A stretch of 64,000 nucleotides of DNA from Bradyrhizobium sp. AZCC 1610 (lineage in GTDB: Bacteria > Pseudomonadota > Alphaproteobacteria > Rhizobiales > Xanthobacteraceae): positions 186,001 to 250,000 of the forward strand of contig NZ_JAZHRR010000001.1 of NCBI RefSeq assembly GCF_036924515.1. Reading direction: 5' to 3'. Under the pieces are notes generated by a model. The model saw only the letters and a list, made by a program, of their open reading frames with translations, had not been told where the DNA came from and did not search any database. Shown here one piece after another: positions 60,302 through 64,000 of this stretch. The number at the start of each line of letters is the position of its first letter. The first letter of the stretch is position 1. The position numbers and the translations under genes are program-made.

Positions 60302-60883
60302 ATGCTGAAACGGACCTACGACTGGTGCATCGACGCCGCTGACAAGCCCTACGCGCTCTGGATTCTGGCGGCGGTCGCCTTCGCGGAAAGCTCGTTCTTC
60401 CCGATTCCCCCCGATATCATGCTGCTGCCGATGTCGCTGGCGCGGCCGAAGAAGGCATGGTGGTTCGCCACCGTGTGTACGATCGCTTCCGTCGCCGGCG
60501 GCGTGCTCGGATACGCGATCGGCGCGCTGCTCTACGATTCGATCGGGCACTGGCTCATCACCCTTTACGGCCTCGGTGACAAGGTCGAGACCTTCCGGGC
60601 CTCCTATGCCGAATGGGGCGCGGTGATCATCCTGGTGAAGGGGCTAACGCCGATTCCCTACAAGCTCGTCACCATTACCTCGGGCTTCGCGGGCTACAAT
60701 ATCTGGCTGTTCATCCTGTGCTCCATCGTGGCGCGCGGCGGGCGTTTCTTCATAGTCGCCGTCCTGCTCAACCGTTACGGCGACTTGATCCGGAAGGAAT
60801 TGGAAAGGCGGCTTGGCTTCTGGGTCGCCCTGGGCGCCGTCGTGCTGGTGCTCGGTTTCTACATTGCCTACAAGCTGGTCTAG
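60302..60883 (+). CDS. YqaA/DedA-type (VTT domain) membrane protein
   Basis: 193 aa from the ATG at 60302 (MLKRTYDWCIDAADKPYALW); ATGs at 60284 and 60287 would add six or five residues. Multi-pass protein with the SNARE-associated/VTT pattern: FAESSFFPIPPDIMLLPMSL (the F-P-x-P-x-E/D re-entrant motif), GGVLGYAIGALLYDSIGHWL, VKGLTPIPYKLVTITSGFAG, IVARGGRFFIVAVLLNRYG. Relatives transport or scramble lipids or maintain membrane potential; no specific role can be named. Confidence 0.86.
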   Translation: MLKRTYDWCIDAADKPYALWILAAVAFAESSFFPIPPDIMLLPMSLARPKKAWWFATVCTIASVAGGVLGYAIGALLYDSIGHWLITLYGLGDKVETFRASYAEWGAVIILVKGLTPIPYKLVTITSGFAGYNIWLFILCSIVARGGRFFIVAVLLNRYGDLIRKELERRLGFWVALGAVVLVLGFYIAYKLV

Positions 60884-60928
60884 CGAGCGGCTTTTCGGGC
60901 CTCGGCCTTTAAAGCTAGGTTTCGTCAC

Positions 60929-61516
60929 ATGTCCGATCGAACCGGCCATATTCTCAAGCTATTCGGGACGCAGGTCGCGACCTTCGGCCTTGCAGTGTCG
61001 ATGCTGGCGACAGCCCCCGATGCCGGGTGGACGCAAACGGCACCCCAGCCGTCGCTCGGCTTGCAGTCGCCGGCCCAGCAACCGGTGCCGGCCCAGCCCG
61101 CGACACAGCAGATCGACCCGCCTCCGCCGCCGCGCGAGGAAAATCCGGGCCTGATCAACGAGATCGGCAAGCTGTTCGAGAAATCCAAATCGCTGCTGCC
61201 GCCGCTGAAGAGCCCGAGCGAGACCCTCGACGATTTCAACGCGCGCACCAAGGACGCCGGCCAGAGCCTGTCGAACATGGCCAGGCCCTCGATCATGGTG
61301 AGCGGGCGAGCGGCATGTCTTGTGGCGGCCAACGGCGCGCCGGACTGCAAGGCCGGCGCCGACCGGCTGTGCCAGATCAAGGGCTACAAGCAAGGCAAGA
61401 GCCTCGACACCGATGCGGCAGAGAAATGCTCGCCGAAAGTGTACCTGCCGGGCTACAAGCGCCAGCCGGGCGACTGCAAGACCGAAAATTACGTAACGAG
61501 GGCGCTCTGCCAGTAG
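60929..61516 (+). CDS. Exported hypothetical protein with Pro/Gln-rich linker and Cys domain
   Basis: 195 aa. N-terminal hydrophobic segment (TQVATFGLAVSMLATAPDAG) as signal or anchor, then a P/Q-rich linker (QPSLGLQSPAQQPVPAQPAT), then a domain with NEIGKLFEKSKSLLPPLKSP and, near the end, Cys residues in AACLVAANGAPDCKAGADRLC, EKCSPKVY, GDCKTEN and ALCQ. Six or more Cys suggest disulfides in the periplasm. No family recognised. Start 46 bp after the YqaA-type gene, possibly co-transcribed. Confidence 0.7.
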   Translation: MSDRTGHILKLFGTQVATFGLAVSMLATAPDAGWTQTAPQPSLGLQSPAQQPVPAQPATQQIDPPPPPREENPGLINEIGKLFEKSKSLLPPLKSPSETLDDFNARTKDAGQSLSNMARPSIMVSGRAACLVAANGAPDCKAGADRLCQIKGYKQGKSLDTDAAEKCSPKVYLPGYKRQPGDCKTENYVTRALCQ

Positions 61517-61620
61517 CGCCAAAACGCAATACTTGACACTGGAAAGATTGCCTTGTTGTTGGTATGACGTCCGGCATCTCTAGGGTCGTGCTTGCGGAAT
61601 AAACTGAAGGATCGTTTCGA

Positions 61621-62589
61621 ATGTCCATGCCTGCCTTGTTCAAGGGCCGTTTGTCGCTACCCGTGATCGGTGCGCCGCTCTTCATCATTTCCGTGCCGGA
61701 TCTCGTGATCGCGCAATGCAAGGCGGGTGTGGTCGGCTCGTTCCCGGCGCTCAACGCGCGCCCGCCGGCGCTGCTCGACGAGTGGCTGGCGCGGATCAAG
61801 GAAGAACTCGCCGCTTACGACAAGGCGAACCCTACGCGGCCGTCGGCGCCGTTTGCGGTCAACCAGATCGTGCACAAGTCGAACAACCGGCTCGATCAGG
61901 ATCTGGCGCTCTGCGAGAAGCACAAGGTGCCGATGATGATCACCTCGCTCGGCGCTCGCGAGGAACTCAACCAGGCGGCGCATGGCTGGGGATGCATCGT
62001 GTTCCACGACGTGATCAATCAGAAGTTCGCGCACAAGGCAGTCGAGAAGGGCGCCGATGGATTGATTTTGGTGTCGGCCGGCGCCGGTGGACATGCCGGC
62101 GAGATTTCGCCGCTGGCCTTCGTGGCGGAGACGCGGGCCTGGTTCGACGGTCCGATTGCGTTGTCGGGGGCGATTGCCAACGGCCGGGCCATCCGCGCGG
62201 CGCGGATATTGGGCGCCGACTTCGCCTATATCGGCTCCGCCTTCATCGCCACCAGGGAGGCCAACGCCGTCGAGGGCTACAAGCAGATGATCACGACCTC
62301 GACCGCGGAAGACATCGTCTATTCCAACCTTTTCACCGGCGTGCACGGTAATTATCTGAAGCCGTCGATCGTCGCGGCCGGTATGGATCCCGACAACCTC
62401 CCGACCTCTGATCCGTCGAAAATGAGCTTCGGCACCGATGCTTCCGGCGAGCGCGCCAAGCCGAAAGCCTGGAAGGAAATCTGGGGCTCCGGCCAGGGCG
62501 TCGGCAGCGTCGCCGAGGTTTTGCCGGCCGCTGAACTGATCGCGCGGTTCAGACAAGAATACGACGAGGCGGTCGACCCCGCATTGTAA
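61621..62589 (+). CDS. Nitronate monooxygenase
   Basis: 322 aa FMN enzyme of the NMO/2-nitropropane dioxygenase family, oxidising alkyl nitronates. TIM-barrel landmarks: LPVIGAPLFIISVPDLVIAQ, KAGVVGSFPALNARPPALLD, DGLILVSAGAGGHAGEISPL (phosphate/FMN loop with catalytic His), SGAIANGRAIRAARILGADF and YIGSAFIATREANAVEGYKQ. Length is normal for class II relatives. Followed 45 bp later by an SDR gene in the same direction. Confidence 0.9.
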   Translation: MSMPALFKGRLSLPVIGAPLFIISVPDLVIAQCKAGVVGSFPALNARPPALLDEWLARIKEELAAYDKANPTRPSAPFAVNQIVHKSNNRLDQDLALCEKHKVPMMITSLGAREELNQAAHGWGCIVFHDVINQKFAHKAVEKGADGLILVSAGAGGHAGEISPLAFVAETRAWFDGPIALSGAIANGRAIRAARILGADFAYIGSAFIATREANAVEGYKQMITTSTAEDIVYSNLFTGVHGNYLKPSIVAAGMDPDNLPTSDPSKMSFGTDASGERAKPKAWKEIWGSGQGVGSVAEVLPAAELIARFRQEYDEAVDPAL

Positions 62590-62634
62590 TGCGTCTTGCG
62601 GAGCGCGCCCCGTCGTCAATGCGACGGAGGATCG

Positions 62635-63372
62635 ATGATGGCCGGACAGGATCTGAGTGCGCATGTCGCGCTGGTGACGGGCGCATCCCGCGGCATCGGC
62701 GCGGCGGTTGCGCTGACGCTTGCGGAATTGGGCGCCGCGGTCGCGGTCAACTACCGCGAGCGCGCGGGTGATGCCGATGCGATCGTTGCCCGGATCAAGG
62801 CTGGCGGCGGCCGCGCCATCGCGATTGCGGCCGACGTCTCGCAGGCCGCTTCCGTTGCCGGTCTGGTCGAGCAGGTCGCTTCCGCGCTCGGCCCGATCGA
62901 CATTCTCGTCAACAATGCCGGCGTCGCGATCGTGCGGGGCGTCGATGATCTGACCGAGGACGATTTCGACCGCACCATCGCGGTAAACCTGAAATCCGCG
63001 TTCCTGTGCACGCAGGCCGTGCTGCCGGCGATGCGGGCGCGCCAATGGGGCCGGATCGTCAACATCTCGTCGGGCGCCGCGCGCGGCGCCGGCGCCATCG
63101 GCGTGCACTACAACGCCTCCAAGGCCGGCATGGAAGGCCTGACGCGCGGCTACGCGGCGCGTCTCGTCAAGGAAGGCATCTCCGTCAACGCGGTGGCGCC
63201 GTCGCTGATCGCAACCGACATGATGGGCGGCCGCACGGATCTGGCGCGCAACATCCCGCTCGGCCGCATGGGCCAGGCCGACGAAGTGGCGCAAGCCGTC
63301 GCGATGGTGCTCGGCAACGGCTACATGACCGGACAGACCATCGTCCTCAATGGCGGCATGGCGTTCATTTGA
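62635..63372 (+). CDS. SDR-family oxidoreductase
   Basis: 245 aa from the ATG at 62635 or 62638, preceded by CGGAGG. Classical short-chain dehydrogenase: cofactor motif TGASRGIGAAVAL (TGxxxGIG), NNAG in LVNNAGVAIV, catalytic Ser in VNISSGAARG and Y-x-x-x-K in VHYNASKAGMEGL. The C-terminal GQTIVLNGGM is typical of FabG-like enzymes. Substrate unknown; the flanking nitronate monooxygenase and thioesterase genes suggest an acyl or small-organic-acid pathway. Confidence 0.9.
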   Translation: MMAGQDLSAHVALVTGASRGIGAAVALTLAELGAAVAVNYRERAGDADAIVARIKAGGGRAIAIAADVSQAASVAGLVEQVASALGPIDILVNNAGVAIVRGVDDLTEDDFDRTIAVNLKSAFLCTQAVLPAMRARQWGRIVNISSGAARGAGAIGVHYNASKAGMEGLTRGYAARLVKEGISVNAVAPSLIATDMMGGRTDLARNIPLGRMGQADEVAQAVAMVLGNGYMTGQTIVLNGGMAFI

Positions 63373-63495
63373 CGCGCGCCGTCCTGCTCTCCGTCTCTTG
63401 CGAATGGCGCACGGCGCTCTGCCTGCCGCGGCCTCGACTCGTTCCGCCGGAGCAGGCAAGAAGCTGTTCCCCTTGATCGACAGGACGTCTCATTA

Positions 63496-64000
63496 ATGGA
63501 TGCCATCTTTCGCGTTGACGGCAGCAACGTCGTCACCAACCCCTTTGCTGCGGGACCATGGGACCCGAGCATGCAGCACGGTTCGCCGCCGGCGGCGCTG
63601 GTGGTGTGGGCGGCAGAGCGGATTCCGACGCCGGTCGCGATGCGGGTCGCCCGCGTGACCGTCGACCTGATGCGCCCCGTGCCGGTGGCGCCGCTGACGA
63701 TCGAAAGCGATGTCTTGCGCGAAGGGCGCAAGATCCAGCTTTGCGCGGTCAGGTTGTTGGCTAAAGGCGTCGTCGTGGTCGGCGCGACCGTGCTGAAGAT
63801 CAAGGTGCAGGCGCACGAACTGCCGCCGGAGGCTGCGATCCTGCCGGTCGAGCTTCCGGGGCCGGATCAATCGCGTGTCGAGCCCGCGGATTTTTCCTCC
63901 AGTCCGTTCGTATCAGGCATGTCGCTGCGCGCCGCTCGCGGCCGGTTCGGCTCGCCCGGTCCCGGCGCGATCTGGTACCGCGTCGACCGGCCGATCGTGG
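63496..64000 (+). CDS. Thioesterase-family protein (cut by window end)
   Basis: First 168 residues only; the frame is open to the window edge. FAAGPWDPSMQHGSPPAALV fits the N-terminal hot-dog fold of acyl-CoA thioesterase II-like (4HBT_3) proteins, with the conserved H-G-x-P-x-A-L motif, followed by VARVTVDLMRPVPVAPLTIE. Expected total length about 260-290 aa. Follows the SDR gene by 123 bp in the same direction. Confidence 0.8.
   Translation, partial: MDAIFRVDGSNVVTNPFAAGPWDPSMQHGSPPAALVVWAAERIPTPVAMRVARVTVDLMRPVPVAPLTIESDVLREGRKIQLCAVRLLAKGVVVVGATVLKIKVQAHELPPEAAILPVELPGPDQSRVEPADFSSSPFVSGMSLRAARGRFGSPGPGAIWYRVDRPIV

Noticed and set aside
61657..63459. 600-codon minus-strand frame across the nitronate monooxygenase and SDR genes
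   Set aside because: Runs antisense through two independent genes and their spacer; not a gene.

Overview
The window reads as chromosome of an alphaproteobacterium of the Bradyrhizobium type (Nitrobacteraceae). The support is high GC with strong GC3 bias, the operon order ctaC-ctaD-ctaB-coxF-ctaG-ctaE-DUF983-surf1, a TrcR (DUF1013) cell-cycle regulator, an NdvA-type cyclic glucan exporter, IalB and PodJ-like proteins, and several families of intergenic palindromes of a kind I know from Bradyrhizobium. I saw no rRNA, tRNA, CRISPR array or prophage.

Layout. 0-4.9 kb: PodJ-like Sel1 protein and a PadR/SnoaL divergent pair. 5-10.4 kb: fatty acid beta-oxidation set (acyl-CoA dehydrogenase, thiolase, FadB-type bifunctional enzyme). 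10.5-14 kb: GST and MarR divergent pair, plant-type glutamate-cysteine ligase, PAN-domain protein. 14.1-15.7 kb: an intact IS5-like element with 15-bp inverted repeats and a 6-bp target duplication. 15.7-19 kb: nucleotidyltransferase, MmcQ-like protein, tldD-lepB. 19.2-21.4 kb: HxlR regulator divergent from a DoxX-DsrE-TlpA redox cluster. 22.3-29.1 kb: the aa3 cytochrome c oxidase operon, where ctaD carries an apparent one-base insertion near its 3' end. 29.7-32.5 kb: a divergent NarL-type two-component pair and two small proteins. 32.7-38.2 kb: LysR regulator divergent from a periplasmic molybdenum aldehyde oxidoreductase (paoABC-like) followed by an exported cupin that matches the Granulicella-type (R)-hydroxynitrile lyase at every metal position I can recall.

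38.4-47.4 kb is the degraded, accessory part: a Bug-family binding protein beside a frameshifted LysR gene, small exported or tail-anchored proteins, a LolC-type permease without its ATPase, dispersed repeats, an IS110 element that has landed inside a palindromic repeat and whose transposase is frameshifted, and a 3' remnant of phnA. 47.4-64 kb returns to core genes: SemiSWEET, TrcR, ispH-thrB-rnhA, peroxiredoxin, fadD, a D,D-carboxypeptidase, ndvA, a nitrate/sulfonate-type binding protein, a HisE paralogue, a YqaA/DedA-type membrane protein, nitronate monooxygenase, an SDR oxidoreductase and a thioesterase cut by the window end.

The strongest lead for a little-described system is the putative periplasmic mandelonitrile-to-benzoate module at 32.7-38.2 kb. 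A cupin hydroxynitrile lyase would release an aromatic aldehyde, which a PaoABC-type aldehyde oxidoreductase would oxidise. Both proteins carry Tat-type leaders and sit downstream of a LysR-type palindrome. This is inference from gene content; no substrate has been shown.
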